Assembly: GCA_002938255.1 (NCBI GenBank)
Contig: PTLB01000005.1
Location: 1-32,615, forward strand
Source: Alphaproteobacteria bacterium MarineAlpha5_Bin3
GTDB lineage: Bacteria > Pseudomonadota > Alphaproteobacteria > HIMB59 > GCA-002718135
Length of the DNA stretch: 32,615 bases
Reading direction: 5' to 3'
Shown piece after piece: positions 20,561-30,995 of this stretch. The position numbers and the translations under genes are program-made. A model generated the notes under the pieces. That model made no database searches, was not told where the DNA came from, and saw nothing but the letters and a program-made list of their open reading frames with translations. Position 1 is the first letter of the stretch. Every line of letters starts with the position of its first letter.

Positions 20561-21199
20561 ATGCTTACCAAGAAACAAAAAGAGCTTTTTGATTATTTAA
20601 GCAACTATATTGCTAAAAATAGTATTTCTCCTTCTTTTGAAGAAATGAAAAATGCTGTTAATCTTAAATCAAAATCTGGCATCCATAGGCTAATTACTAG
20701 TTTGGAGCAAAGGGGGTTTATTAAAAGACTAAAGCATAAAGCAAGAGCTATGGAAATTACTAAAACTCTCACAAATAATTTTATTAATATAAATCATGAC
20801 AAGAAATTAAACTCTATTGAAATACCCTTATTAGGATCAATTGCTGCTGGTGATCCTATGGAGGCAATTGAAAACCCCAATGAATTCGTTACCGTTCCTT
20901 CGACTTTTTTATCTCCCCACAATCAATTTTTTGGACTAAAGGTTAACGGCTTATCTATGATAGATAAGGGAATTTGTGATGGAGATATTGCGATTATTAA
21001 AAAAACAAATTCTGTTCTTAACGGCAAGATTGCAGCAGTGCTAACAAGAGATAATGAAATTACTCTTAAAATTATAAAAATAAAAAATAATACAATTCAC
21101 TTAATTCCAGCAAATAAAAGCTATACTGAAAAAGTATTGAATGTTAATGAAGTTCAAATTCAAGGAGCGCTAACTGGAATTATTAGAAAATATAACTAA
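20561..21199 (+). CDS. lexA: LexA repressor
   Basis: MLTKKQKELFDYL, winged-HTH region SPSFEEMKNAVNLKSKSGIHRLITSLEQRGFI, cleavage site SIAAGDP, catalytic Ser in VNGLSMID, Lys in ITLKII. Confidence 0.96.
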   Translation: MLTKKQKELFDYLSNYIAKNSISPSFEEMKNAVNLKSKSGIHRLITSLEQRGFIKRLKHKARAMEITKTLTNNFININHDKKLNSIEIPLLGSIAAGDPMEAIENPNEFVTVPSTFLSPHNQFFGLKVNGLSMIDKGICDGDIAIIKKTNSVLNGKIAAVLTRDNEITLKIIKIKNNTIHLIPANKSYTEKVLNVNEVQIQGALTGIIRKYN

Positions 21200-21232
21200 T
21201 AATAAAAGTATTTTTAAATTATAAGGTTTGCA

Positions 21233-22642
21233 ATGAATGCAATTATAACGCGCTTTGCCCCCTCACCTACTGGAAATCTACATATAGGTGGAGTACGTAC
21301 AGCTTTGCTTAACTATGTAATAACACAAAAAGCTAAAAAAAAATTTCCTAAGTCAAAATTTTTACTAAGAATTGAAGATACTGACAAAATAAGATCTAAT
21401 AATGAATTTAAAAATAACATTATTGATGAATTGAACTGGATGGGATTTCATCATGATGATGAACCATATATTCAGTCAGAAAGAATCAAACGTCACCAAG
21501 AAGTAGCATTAGATTTATTAGAAAATAATAAAGCCTTTAAATGTATATGTAAACCGGCAGAACTAGAAAAAAAAAGAAATGAGAATATGAAGAAGCATAC
21601 AAACGTTAAAAGACTATGCACAAAATGCGAAAATAGTCATGATGTTCAGAAATTAAAAAATGGTTATGTTATAAGAATTAAAATACCCAATTCAGAAAAC
21701 ATAACATTAACTGATTTAGTTCAAGGAGGCATAACAGTAGAAAATCAGGAGATAGATAATTTTATCATATTAAGAAATGATGGAACGCCTACTTACATGT
21801 TAGCAGTAGTAGTGGATGACTTTGACATGGGAGTAAATTTAATTATTAGAGGTGATGATCACTTGAATAACTCTTTTAGGCAATTTTATATTTATAAAAA
21901 CATGCATTGGCCAATTCCTCAATACGCACATATCCCTTTAATTCATGGAGAAGATGGTAAAAAACTATCAAAAAGACACGGAGTTTTAAATATAAGCGAA
22001 TTCAAAGAAAAAGGATATTTGCAAGAAGCGATTATCAACAATTTAATTTTATTAGGTTGGGCTCCTTCAAATGATGATGAAATTATATCATTGGAAGAAA
22101 TAATAAACAATTTTGAAATTAAAAATTTATCTAAATCGTCAAGTATTTTTAACTATGATAAACTAAATTATTTTAATTGTTATTATCTAAGAAAAGATAC
22201 CAATGTAAAAAAATTTCATGATTATTCTCAAACAAACCCTCAATTAAAAACTTTTTATAGAAAAGATAAAGAAAAATTAAAAAGAATTTTTAACATTTAT
22301 AAAACAAAAATAAATTATTATAAAGAATTAGAGAATATATCCCCAATTTATTTTGAAGAAAACTTTGTAACTAAAAAAAACATTTTACTAAATAAAGAGT
22401 TTAAAGAGCTATTAAAAAAATGTATTATTTTATTAGAAAATTTAGATTTATGGGAAAGTATAAAGATTGAAGATTTAATAAAGAATTTTATAAATACTAA
22501 TAAAATTAAATTTATTTCTTTTGGCAAACCTCTAAGATTTACATTAATTAATTTAGAAAATGGCCCTGCAGTTAGTGATATTTTTTTTATTTTAGGCAAA
22601 AAAAACTCTATTTTAAGATTAAATAACTATATAAAAGGCTAA
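21233..22642 (+). CDS. gltX: Glutamyl-tRNA synthetase
   Basis: [19 protein letters not shown], Cys-rich zinc region CICKPAE...[24 protein letters not shown] signature. Confidence 0.96.
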   Translation: MNAIITRFAPSPTGNLHIGGVRTALLNYVITQKAKKKFPKSKFLLRIEDTDKIRSNNEFKNNIIDELNWMGFHHDDEPYIQSERIKRHQEVALDLLENNKAFKCICKPAELEKKRNENMKKHTNVKRLCTKCENSHDVQKLKNGYVIRIKIPNSENITLTDLVQGGITVENQEIDNFIILRNDGTPTYMLAVVVDDFDMGVNLIIRGDDHLNNSFRQFYIYKNMHWPIPQYAHIPLIHGEDGKKLSKRHGVLNISEFKEKGYLQEAIINNLILLGWAPSNDDEIISLEEIINNFEIKNLSKSSSIFNYDKLNYFNCYYLRKDTNVKKFHDYSQTNPQLKTFYRKDKEKLKRIFNIYKTKINYYKELENISPIYFEENFVTKKNILLNKEFKELLKKCIILLENLDLWESIKIEDLIKNFINTNKIKFISFGKPLRFTLINLENGPAVSDIFFILGKKNSILRLNNYIKG

Positions 22643-22649
22643 TAATTTT

Positions 22650-24005
22650 ATGACAGATTACGAAGAAAATAAATCAATAAATAAGCCTTTTACACTGTTC
22701 AATAATGAGACTGGTCAATCTATTGAGATACCCATTTTATCTGGAACTGAAGGTCCCAATGTTTTGGATATACGCTCACTTTATAAAGAAACCGGAATGT
22801 TTACATATGATCCAGGATTCACTTCAACGGCCTCATGTGAGTCCTCAATAACATATATAGATGGCAATAAAGGAATACTTAGACATAGAGGTTACGATAT
22901 TAATGATTTAGCAACTAATAGTGATTTTCTTGAAGTTTGTTATTTATTATTACACGGAGATTTACCGTCTCCGACAGATAAAATTAAATTTGAAAATGTT
23001 ATTTCCAATCATACAATGCTTCACGAACAAATCATGGATCTATATACAGGATTTAGAAGAGACGCTCATCCAATGGCAATTATGGTTGGTGTAGTAGGAG
23101 CGTTATCTGCTTTCTATCATGATAGTACTGATTTTTCCGATATTAATCAGAGAATGATTGCTTGTCATCGTTTAATAGGAAAAATTGCAACTATTGGTGC
23201 CATGGCTTACAAATATTCAGTGGGTCAGCCCTTTGTGCACCCAAGAAATGAATTATCTTATGTTGAAAATTTCTTGCATATGACTTTCTCAGTTCCTACA
23301 GAAAAGTACAGGTTAAATCCAATAATTTCTAAGGCAATGGACAGGTTTTTTATTTTACATGCTGATCATGAACAGAATGCTTCAACATCAACAGTACGTT
23401 TAGCAGGCTCATCAGGAGCTAATCCATTTGCATGTATAGCAGCTGGTATAGCTTCTTTGTGGGGACCTGCTCATGGTGGAGCAAATGAAGCAGTTATCAA
23501 AATGTTGGAAGAAATTAAAGATATAAAAAATATTCCTGAATTTTTAAATAAAGCAAAAGATAAAAATGATCCTTTTAGATTAATGGGATTTGGTCACAGA
23601 GTTTATAAAAACTATGATCCAAGAGCAAATGTTATGAAAAAAAGTGCTCATTTGGTTTTAGAAGAATTAAATATGTTGGATGACCCTTTATTAAAAATTG
23701 CACTTGAACTAGAAAAAATAGCTCTACAAGATACTTATTTTATTGAAAAAAAATTATATCCGAATGTTGATTTTTATTCAGGTATATTTCTTAAATCTCT
23801 AGGATTTCCAACTAGCATGTTTACAGTACTGTTTGCTATAGGCAGAACAGTTGGTTGGGTATCTCAATGGAAAGAAATGATTGAAGATCCAATAAATAAA
23901 ATTGGAAGACCAAGACAACTGTATAAAGGTAAGAATAGTCGAAATTATCAAAATGTAGATAGTAGAGATAAAAGGTCGATATTCCAATGGTTATGGAAAA
24001 AGTAA
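22650..24005 (+). CDS. gltA: Citrate synthase
   Basis: [88 protein letters not shown]. Confidence 0.98.
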   Translation: MTDYEENKSINKPFTLFNNETGQSIEIPILSGTEGPNVLDIRSLYKETGMFTYDPGFTSTASCESSITYIDGNKGILRHRGYDINDLATNSDFLEVCYLLLHGDLPSPTDKIKFENVISNHTMLHEQIMDLYTGFRRDAHPMAIMVGVVGALSAFYHDSTDFSDINQRMIACHRLIGKIATIGAMAYKYSVGQPFVHPRNELSYVENFLHMTFSVPTEKYRLNPIISKAMDRFFILHADHEQNASTSTVRLAGSSGANPFACIAAGIASLWGPAHGGANEAVIKMLEEIKDIKNIPEFLNKAKDKNDPFRLMGFGHRVYKNYDPRANVMKKSAHLVLEELNMLDDPLLKIALELEKIALQDTYFIEKKLYPNVDFYSGIFLKSLGFPTSMFTVLFAIGRTVGWVSQWKEMIEDPINKIGRPRQLYKGKNSRNYQNVDSRDKRSIFQWLWKK

Positions 24006-25130
24006 TTATTGAAGATATTCATCAATTTTTTTTGCAGCAATAGTAAATGGAGGTTGATTTGATTCTAATTGTTTTAAATAACTATTAATTGCTATAATTT
24101 GCTTCTCATTTGAATCAAAATCAGTAATTAAATTAACAAAATATTTAATAAATTTTTTTTTTGTAAGACTAGAGTTAGTTAACTCAGGAACAATCATTTT
24201 ATTAGCAATAATATTTATTATATTAGCATAACGAACTTTAACAAATTTTTTTAAAATAATCTCGGTTAAAAAATTAAGTTTATATATTACTAATTGAGGT
24301 ATTTTTCTTTTTGCGATTTCTAAACTTGCTGTTCCAGAACAAACTAGAGCGAACTTTGAAATTAAATAGTATTTTTCTATTAAAATTTTATCAGTTGTAA
24401 TTATTGTTTTTATTTTCCATCTATCCACATATACAGAAATTATTTTTTCTAAATGAGGCAAAGTAGGAATAAAAATAGTAATATCTGGGTTAATAATTAC
24501 TAATTGTTCATAAGCAATTTGAAAAAAATTAAATAATTTTTTTACCTCACTCAATCTACTTCCTGGTAAAAAAGCTATATAGTTATCCTTCTTAATTTTA
24601 TTTCTATTTTCAATATAGAAAATTGGGTGTCCTATAAATGTAGTTTTTAATTTAAATTTACTAAAATATGAATTTTCAAAATTAAATAATATAAATATTT
24701 CATCAAACAACTTAGCAAATTTTTTTGCTCTATATTCTCTCCAAGCCCATACTGTAGGTGCCACAATTTGTATAACTTTCTTATTATATTTTTTTTTTCT
24801 AATTCTTTTAACTAAAGGATAGTTAAAATCTGGTGAATCTATTGTGATAACCAAATCGTAATTGTTTGAAATAATTTTTTTTGATAGAAAAATAATCATT
24901 TTAATATATTTTATTAAAGAAGGTAAAATTTCAAATATACCAATTGATTTAAAATCATTTAAAGAAAAATATTGATTATTTAAAAAAGGAGATATTTTTG
25001 AACCGCCTACTCCATCAAATTTTATATTTTTATTTTTTATTAATAATTCATTTATAATACACGAACCAATGTTATCTCCAGATTGTTCTGTAGCACAAAT
25101 AAAAACATTTTTATAATTAGGAATATTCAA
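24006..25130 (-). CDS. lpxB: Lipid-A-disaccharide synthase
   Basis: ATEQSGDNIGSCIINEL, FDGVGGSKI, VITIDSPDFNYPLVKRIRK, VAPTVWAWREYRAKK, LPGSRLSEVKKL. Confidence 0.95.
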   Translation of the reverse strand: MNIPNYKNVFICATEQSGDNIGSCIINELLIKNKNIKFDGVGGSKISPFLNNQYFSLNDFKSIGIFEILPSLIKYIKMIIFLSKKIISNNYDLVITIDSPDFNYPLVKRIRKKKYNKKVIQIVAPTVWAWREYRAKKFAKLFDEIFILFNFENSYFSKFKLKTTFIGHPIFYIENRNKIKKDNYIAFLPGSRLSEVKKLFNFFQIAYEQLVIINPDITIFIPTLPHLEKIISVYVDRWKIKTIITTDKILIEKYYLISKFALVCSGTASLEIAKRKIPQLVIYKLNFLTEIILKKFVKVRYANIINIIANKMIVPELTNSSLTKKKFIKYFVNLITDFDSNEKQIIAINSYLKQLESNQPPFTIAAKKIDEYLQ

Positions 25131-25945
25131 CTTTTTACTATGGTAGATATAAAAATTTTATTTAGATTACAAAAATTAAGTACTGCTTCCTTATTCAAAA
25201 TTAAACATTTGCCTTTTTCTAAAAAAACACCCTTATAATTATATTCTTTTAAATTTATTAAAGTTTGAATTCCAATAACAGGGACATCTAAGTAAGGATT
25301 TTGACTATATTTACTCAGTTTAATTAAAATACCTGGGTCACCATCTCTTAAATAATTAGAACAACGTTTAATTAATTCATCAGTACCTTCCACTGTCTCT
25401 AAACCTAAAATTAATTGATTTTGAACAATCATTGATTGACCAATATCTGCATTACCAATAATTTTAAATACTTCTAATCCTTTGTTGCAATTAAGAATAG
25501 CTTCTTTACTAGGCTTAACTTTAGTTAGATTGTCTTCTTTAGCAATCAATTCTGGGCATTCTTCGATCCAATTAAACAAAGGGAATCCTTTTTGTAAAAA
25601 AAAATTAGATATAGTGATTAATAATTTATCATCACCCTTAGATTCTAAAAAATATTTTTTAATAAGACCTAAAGTATTTAAATCAAAATTAATATCTAAT
25701 ATGTTAAATCTTGATATTTTCCCAACCATTATAATTTCATCTACTTTTTCTTTTTGTAATGCTTTTAAAATCTTTGAAAAAGATGTTATAGAAATTTCTA
25801 AAAAATTAAACTTTTTATATAATAAAGGATCTGCAAAATCTTTTAGACATATAAATAAAATATTAAATTTTTTATTTATTAAATTTTTTCCAATAAGTAG
25901 GGGCAATTGTCCTTCACCAGAAATTATAGCTATTTTAGTCATCAA
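25127..25945 (-). CDS. lpxI: UDP-2,3-diacylglucosamine diphosphatase LpxI (DUF1009)
   Basis: KIAIISGEGQLPLLIGKNL, VDEIIMVGKISR, QNQLILGLETVEGTDELIKR, PVIGIQTL; lies between lpxA and lpxB. Confidence 0.92.
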   Translation of the reverse strand: MMTKIAIISGEGQLPLLIGKNLINKKFNILFICLKDFADPLLYKKFNFLEISITSFSKILKALQKEKVDEIIMVGKISRFNILDINFDLNTLGLIKKYFLESKGDDKLLITISNFFLQKGFPLFNWIEECPELIAKEDNLTKVKPSKEAILNCNKGLEVFKIIGNADIGQSMIVQNQLILGLETVEGTDELIKRCSNYLRDGDPGILIKLSKYSQNPYLDVPVIGIQTLINLKEYNYKGVFLEKGKCLILNKEAVLNFCNLNKIFISTIVKS

Positions 25946-26720
25946 TATATTTACAAATTCCTCTTTTGTAATTTGAAGTAATAAAATTTATTATTTCTTT
26001 AATTTGATCAATATTTCTTTCTTCTTTTTTTAAATTTTTAATATTTTCGAAAATTGTAAAATTTGAATTAAAAATTTTTTTAAAAATTTTTTTAATCATA
26101 TTTATTTGAATTGAAGAAATTTTTTTTCTTTTTAATCCTATTAAATTCAAACCTCTCAAATTAGATCTAACACCAGTATATAAAGCATAGGGAATAATAT
26201 TCTCTCCAACACCACTCATTCCACCAATCATGGCAAATTTACCAATATTTACAAATTGATGAACTCCAGAATTGCCCCCTATAATTGCACCTTCTTCAAT
26301 ATTTACATGCCCTCCTAGGGTTGCATTATTAACCAAGATTACATTAGAAGAAATTTGACAATCATGTGCTATATGTGAACCTACCATAAACAAGCATTTA
26401 TTTTTTATCAAAGTTTTCATCCCTCCTTTTCTAGTTCCGGGATTAATAGTTACATGTTCTCTGATAACATTATCATTTCCGATAATTAATTGAGAATCTT
26501 CGCCTGTAAATTTTTTATCTTGAGGAATCATTCCAATAGATGAAAAAGGGAAAAATTTATTATTTTTACCTATTTTTGTATTGCCACTTATATGTACATT
26601 TGAAATTAACTCTGTTCCTTCACCTATTGAAACATTTTCATCAACTATGCAATATGGTCCAATAATTACATCATCATGAATTTGACAACTAGCGGAAATA
26701 ATTGCTGTTTTATGAATCAT
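25935..26720 (-). CDS. lpxA: UDP-N-acetylglucosamine acyltransferase
   Basis: Left-handed beta-helix hexapeptide repeats, IREHVTINPGTRKGG, MVGSHIAHDCQI, GGHVNIEEGAIIGGNSGVHQFVNIG, RSNLRGLNLIGLKRKKIS. Confidence 0.96.
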   Translation of the reverse strand: MIHKTAIISASCQIHDDVIIGPYCIVDENVSIGEGTELISNVHISGNTKIGKNNKFFPFSSIGMIPQDKKFTGEDSQLIIGNDNVIREHVTINPGTRKGGMKTLIKNKCLFMVGSHIAHDCQISSNVILVNNATLGGHVNIEEGAIIGGNSGVHQFVNIGKFAMIGGMSGVGENIIPYALYTGVRSNLRGLNLIGLKRKKISSIQINMIKKIFKKIFNSNFTIFENIKNLKKEERNIDQIKEIINFITSNYKRGICKYIDD

Positions 26721-26736
26721 TGATTATGAATAATCA
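26721..26736. repeat. Palindrome TGATTAT-GA-ATAATCA abutting the lpxA start codon
   Basis: Perfect 7-bp arms with a 2-nt centre, directly upstream of the lpxA ATG (26720-26718, minus strand). Confidence 0.6.
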
Positions 26737-26786
26737 TTATTATAAAATAATTACAGTAATATATTGTTACTTAATATTTCCAATAT

Positions 26787-27221
26787 TCAGCCACTAGTAA
26801 TCATTGCAGAAAATTCTGCTTCGCAAACAATAATTTCTGATTTAGATGCTACTCCTTTAAATTTATATACAGATTTTACTTTATTAATATATTCAACATG
26901 CAATTCAATTGTATCTTCGGGAACAACAGGTTTTCGGAATTTAGCTTTTGATATACTCAGAAACAAAACAGATTTGTTAGAATGTTTTTCAAAATTTGTA
27001 GATACAACAACACCTGCAGTTTGTGCAAGGGCCTCAATTAAAATTACGCCTGGTACAATTGGCATTTTAGGAAAATGTCCTTTAAAAAAAAATTCATTTT
27101 TAGGAAAATATCTGTAACCAACTCCCTTACAGCCAATTTCAATTATATTACATTTGTCTAAAAAAAGAAAAGGGTCTCTGTGAGGAATCAAATCTTTAAT
27201 TTCTTTTTTCGTTAATATCAT
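26787..27221 (-). CDS. fabZ: 3-hydroxyacyl-ACP dehydratase FabZ
   Basis: LIPHRDPFLFLDK, NEFFFKGHFPKMPIVPGVILIEALAQTAGV. Confidence 0.96.
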   Translation of the reverse strand: MILTKKEIKDLIPHRDPFLFLDKCNIIEIGCKGVGYRYFPKNEFFFKGHFPKMPIVPGVILIEALAQTAGVVVSTNFEKHSNKSVLFLSISKAKFRKPVVPEDTIELHVEYINKVKSVYKFKGVASKSEIIVCEAEFSAMITSG

Positions 27222-28201
27222 TTTAAATTTCTATATTGTTTTATTATGTTTTTTTTCCATAATTTAATATCAATAGCTGGAAATCCTGCAATAGTTGAAT
27301 TTGCACTTATATTTTTAGTAACACCACTTTTTCCAGCGATCAGAACATTGTCTCCAATTTTTATATGGCCAGTTATTCCTACCTGACCTCCGATTTTACA
27401 ATTTTTTCCAATCTTTGCACTTCCTGCGATTCCACATTGTGCTGCTATAATGGTATTACTTCCAATTAACACATTGTGAGCTACTTGTACCAAATTATCA
27501 ATTCTTACATTATCTTCAATTATTGTAGAATCTAATGTTGCTCTATCAATTGTTGTATTTGAACCTATTTGAACATTATCACCTAAAATAACATTCCCAA
27601 TATGACGAATTTCTATTTTTTCATTAGATGTGAATCCAAACCCCCTATCTCCAATTACAGCTCCTGATTGAATCAAACAAGTTTCACCAATAATCGAATT
27701 TGATATGGTTGTATTAGGTAGAATATGGGTATTTTTACCTATTATTACGTTGGGGCCAATTACACAATTTTCGCCAATAATACATTTGTCGGCAATTTTA
27801 ACGTTATTTTTAATAGTCACAAAATTCTTAATTTCAATATTGTTTCCTTTAATAAAAGTTTTATCAATTGAAGAGTATTTATTAATTGAATTTTTAGAAA
27901 TATCAGTTGGGTAAAAAAAATTAGAAAGATAGGCAAATGCAAGATAGGGATCTTTAACAATTATTGGAAAACAATTTTTAGGTAAAATATGTTTATCAAT
28001 ATCTTTAATTAAACAACCATAAGCTTTAGTTATTTTGATTAAATTATTATATTCACTATTTGAATAAAAAGTAATGAGGTTTACATCAGATCTACTAATA
28101 GAACCAATTCCATATATAGCTTTATTTTTTGGAATATCAGAAACGACATTTATGGTATACTTGTTTAAATAGTTAACTATATCAGAATAATATTTTTTCA
28201 A
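27218..28201 (-). CDS. lpxD: UDP-3-O-(3-hydroxyacyl)glucosamine N-acyltransferase
   Basis: Hexapeptide repeats, GAVIGDRGFGF, IGSNTTIDRATLDSTIIEDNVRIDNLVQVAHNVLIGSNTIIAAQCGIAGSAKIG. Confidence 0.95.
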   Translation of the reverse strand: MKKYYSDIVNYLNKYTINVVSDIPKNKAIYGIGSISRSDVNLITFYSNSEYNNLIKITKAYGCLIKDIDKHILPKNCFPIIVKDPYLAFAYLSNFFYPTDISKNSINKYSSIDKTFIKGNNIEIKNFVTIKNNVKIADKCIIGENCVIGPNVIIGKNTHILPNTTISNSIIGETCLIQSGAVIGDRGFGFTSNEKIEIRHIGNVILGDNVQIGSNTTIDRATLDSTIIEDNVRIDNLVQVAHNVLIGSNTIIAAQCGIAGSAKIGKNCKIGGQVGITGHIKIGDNVLIAGKSGVTKNISANSTIAGFPAIDIKLWKKNIIKQYRNLK

Positions 28202-28734
28202 AATAAATCTTCTTTTGGTGTAATTAGATAAGTCTCTTTCTCTAATGTTAATTGTTCAATAACTAGATTGGAAATATCAATTTTATCTGATGAAATAAAA
28301 AAATTTGTCTCATCAAAAACAATATCAATATTTTGTGAATTTGAAATGTCAGATGCTATTTTAATAATTTTATTAATGATAATATTTTGGTTTATTTCGA
28401 TATTTTTATTTATATAATAATCAAATTGTTTAATCTCTGCATTAAATTCTTCAACCTTTTTAATAAATAAATTATTCTTAATATTAATTTCTTGAGTATT
28501 TAAGATTAATTGCAAATCTTCAATTTCTTTTTTTTCATTTTCTAATTGTAAATTTTTTTTTTTGAAAATATCATTCATAAGCTTCTGTTCTTCATTTAAA
28601 TTGTTTAAAAAGTTTTGAAATTCAATATTTTTTTCAATAATATATTCTATATTTATAGTTGATAAATTGTTAGCATATAAAGGAGCGCTTATAAAAACAA
28701 AAGTGAATGTAAATAATTTAATTAGTAATTTCAA
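28198..28734 (-). CDS. OmpH/Skp-like periplasmic chaperone (TTG start)
   Basis: Signal peptide MKLLIKLFTFTFVFISAPLYA, coiled-coil, C-terminal NIDIVFDETNFFI; position between bamA and lpxD. Confidence 0.85.
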   Translation of the reverse strand: MKLLIKLFTFTFVFISAPLYANNLSTINIEYIIEKNIEFQNFLNNLNEEQKLMNDIFKKKNLQLENEKKEIEDLQLILNTQEINIKNNLFIKKVEEFNAEIKQFDYYINKNIEINQNIIINKIIKIASDISNSQNIDIVFDETNFFISSDKIDISNLVIEQLTLEKETYLITPKEDLF

Positions 28735-30995
28735 TTTAAGTTCCCAACACTAAATAAAAACATTCTTTTTATATCATATGTTTCATCTGATATTGGGAAG
28801 GCCCAGCTAAAACCAATTGGACCTATAAGAGAGTAAAACTTAATACCATAGCCAAAAGATGATCTAATAGCACTATCTGAAAAAGTTGGTTTATTTTTAT
28901 TTCCATAAACTGTTCCAAAATCAGTAAAAAAATATACATCTATAGGATTATCAGTATTGCTATAAAGCGGCCTAGAAAAATCTATTTTTGTTACAAACAG
29001 ATTATTACCACCCACATAAGAAGTTCTAGAATTTCTAGGACCTGCCCCATAATTATCAAAGCCTCTCAACCATCTGCCACCAAGAGAAAATTTATTATTT
29101 TCAACTACTGTATCATTTTGTAAAGAAGTGATATTTCCTAATCTTGATTGAATGGAAACAATATTTTTATTTAATTTAATATATTTCTTCCCTGTTATAA
29201 TATTTTTTATGAATCCATCAGATGAATTAGTAATTGGTGATAATATTGAATTTAATCTAATTAGATAGCCATCTGTTGGTCTTAAAAATGAATTTAATTT
29301 ATTATATTGTAATAAATTGTTTATCTTAATAACACTATTAGTTCCTTCAGAAGAAAGTATCGAACTGGACACAGCAGAGCTATCTGTAATTTCATAATCA
29401 TTCAACTCATACTCTAGAGATAAATTATGCAAAAGATTATCAATAAGTTCATATTGTACACCAATATTTGAATTAAAAGAATTCAAGTTATAGGAAGCAG
29501 TTTTAGAGTAATCATTATTTCTATATTTTAGACCATAAATTAAATTCATTTTTATATTAGTAAAATGCGGTTCTTTAACGTCAAAAGAATATAGGGTATT
29601 TGTATCAGAAGTATTGATATTAAAAGAAACAGATCTTCCTGTACCTCCAATATTATTTTCCTTTAAACTTGCAACAAAAACTGCTCCTTCAAATGATCCG
29701 AAAGAGGCTCCAACACTAAAATCTCCAGTTGGTTTTTCTTCAAGGTAAATATCTATATTTGACTTTTCATCATTAAAAAAATTTTCTTTAATTTCTATAT
29801 TTTTAAAAATATTTAATCGTTGCAAATCTTTAGTGGCTGAAGTTATAAGTTCTGGATTAAGTGGGTCTCCCTCAGCAAATCTAAGTTCTCTTCTTACAAC
29901 TTTATCTAAGGTTCTGGTATTTCCAAAGATATTTATAATATTTACATACTTCGGTTCAATGGGGTTGATATCATAACGAATATCAATTTTATCATCATTA
30001 ATTTGTTCTAAGATTGAAATTTTAAAAAATTTTGAACCTTGATTAAACAGATAATCGGATATTTGAGATTTAATGTTTAATGTATGACTTTTATTGTAGA
30101 TATTATTTTTAATTTGTGAATTTCTATAATCTTTTAAGATAAATTTGATATATTCTTTTTGATCATCAGAAATATTTAGTAAATTATTTGATAAATCAAT
30201 ATTATTGAATTCATATTTAATTCCCTCTTCGATAAAAAAATATAAATTAAATCTATTTTTTTTTGATATATATTCTTTTTTAATGTTAACATTAATATTT
30301 CTAAAACCATTGTTTAAATATAATTTTTTTATTCTTAATATGTCATTATCAGCTTGAAATTCTTTATAATTTTTTCTTAAAAAAAATAGAATATCTCTTT
30401 TGGGTTTCATTTTAATAACATCAAAAAGCTCAGATTTTGAAAAATTATTATTACCTATAAAATAAACTTGATTAATTTTAGAAATTTTTCCTTCATTAAT
30501 AATAAAATCAATATTAATAAAATTTGAATCTTTTAAAAAAGTTTTATTATAATCTATTTTAATTTGATTATATCCAAAAGATTTATATAATGAATTTAGT
30601 TCATTAATGTAAAGGTCAATTAAATTAGGATTAAAAAAGTTTGTTGTTATAATTTGATCGTAAATTATTTGAAGATCTTCTTTATTGAATCTTTTATTTT
30701 TCTTAAAATTAACTTTATTTATTCTAGGATGTTCAGTTAAAATTATAATTATATCTTTATTAGTAAATTCTACCTCAACATTTTGAAAATTTCCAGTTTC
30801 ATATAATTTTTTACTTATGGTGTTGACTAATTCTTCATTAGATAAATCTTTAATATCTTTAATAAGAGATAAAATAATTTCATTATCAACATATGTATTT
30901 CCTTTTATAGAAATTTTTGTTTCTTCAAGTGCAAGAAGAATAAAACTATAAAAAAATATAGATATTAAAGTTAATGTAAATTTAAATAATCTCAT
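28731..30995 (-). CDS. bamA: Outer membrane protein assembly factor BamA
   Basis: Signal peptide, POTRA-like repeats (FIGNNNFSKSELFDVIKMK, IFGNTRTLDKVVRRELRFAEGDPLN), barrel motif with GRWLRGFDNYGAGPR and IGPIGFSWAFP. Confidence 0.95.
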   Translation of the reverse strand: MRLFKFTLTLISIFFYSFILLALEETKISIKGNTYVDNEIILSLIKDIKDLSNEELVNTISKKLYETGNFQNVEVEFTNKDIIIILTEHPRINKVNFKKNKRFNKEDLQIIYDQIITTNFFNPNLIDLYINELNSLYKSFGYNQIKIDYNKTFLKDSNFINIDFIINEGKISKINQVYFIGNNNFSKSELFDVIKMKPKRDILFFLRKNYKEFQADNDILRIKKLYLNNGFRNINVNIKKEYISKKNRFNLYFFIEEGIKYEFNNIDLSNNLLNISDDQKEYIKFILKDYRNSQIKNNIYNKSHTLNIKSQISDYLFNQGSKFFKISILEQINDDKIDIRYDINPIEPKYVNIINIFGNTRTLDKVVRRELRFAEGDPLNPELITSATKDLQRLNIFKNIEIKENFFNDEKSNIDIYLEEKPTGDFSVGASFGSFEGAVFVASLKENNIGGTGRSVSFNINTSDTNTLYSFDVKEPHFTNIKMNLIYGLKYRNNDYSKTASYNLNSFNSNIGVQYELIDNLLHNLSLEYELNDYEITDSSAVSSSILSSEGTNSVIKINNLLQYNKLNSFLRPTDGYLIRLNSILSPITNSSDGFIKNIITGKKYIKLNKNIVSIQSRLGNITSLQNDTVVENNKFSLGGRWLRGFDNYGAGPRNSRTSYVGGNNLFVTKIDFSRPLYSNTDNPIDVYFFTDFGTVYGNKNKPTFSDSAIRSSFGYGIKFYSLIGPIGFSWAFPISDETYDIKRMFLFSVGNLN

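Noticed and set aside
25482-25976. 164-aa plus-strand ORF antisense to lpxI
   Set aside because: Antisense shadow ORF over a clear lpxI gene.
26066-26098. Tandem TTTTTTTAAAAA-like repeat
   Set aside because: Inside lpxA, explained by the codons of a Lys/Ile/Phe-rich segment (IKKIFKKIF) in an AT-rich genome.
26764-27117. 117-aa plus-strand ORF antisense to fabZ
   Set aside because: Antisense to a clear fabZ; no family features.
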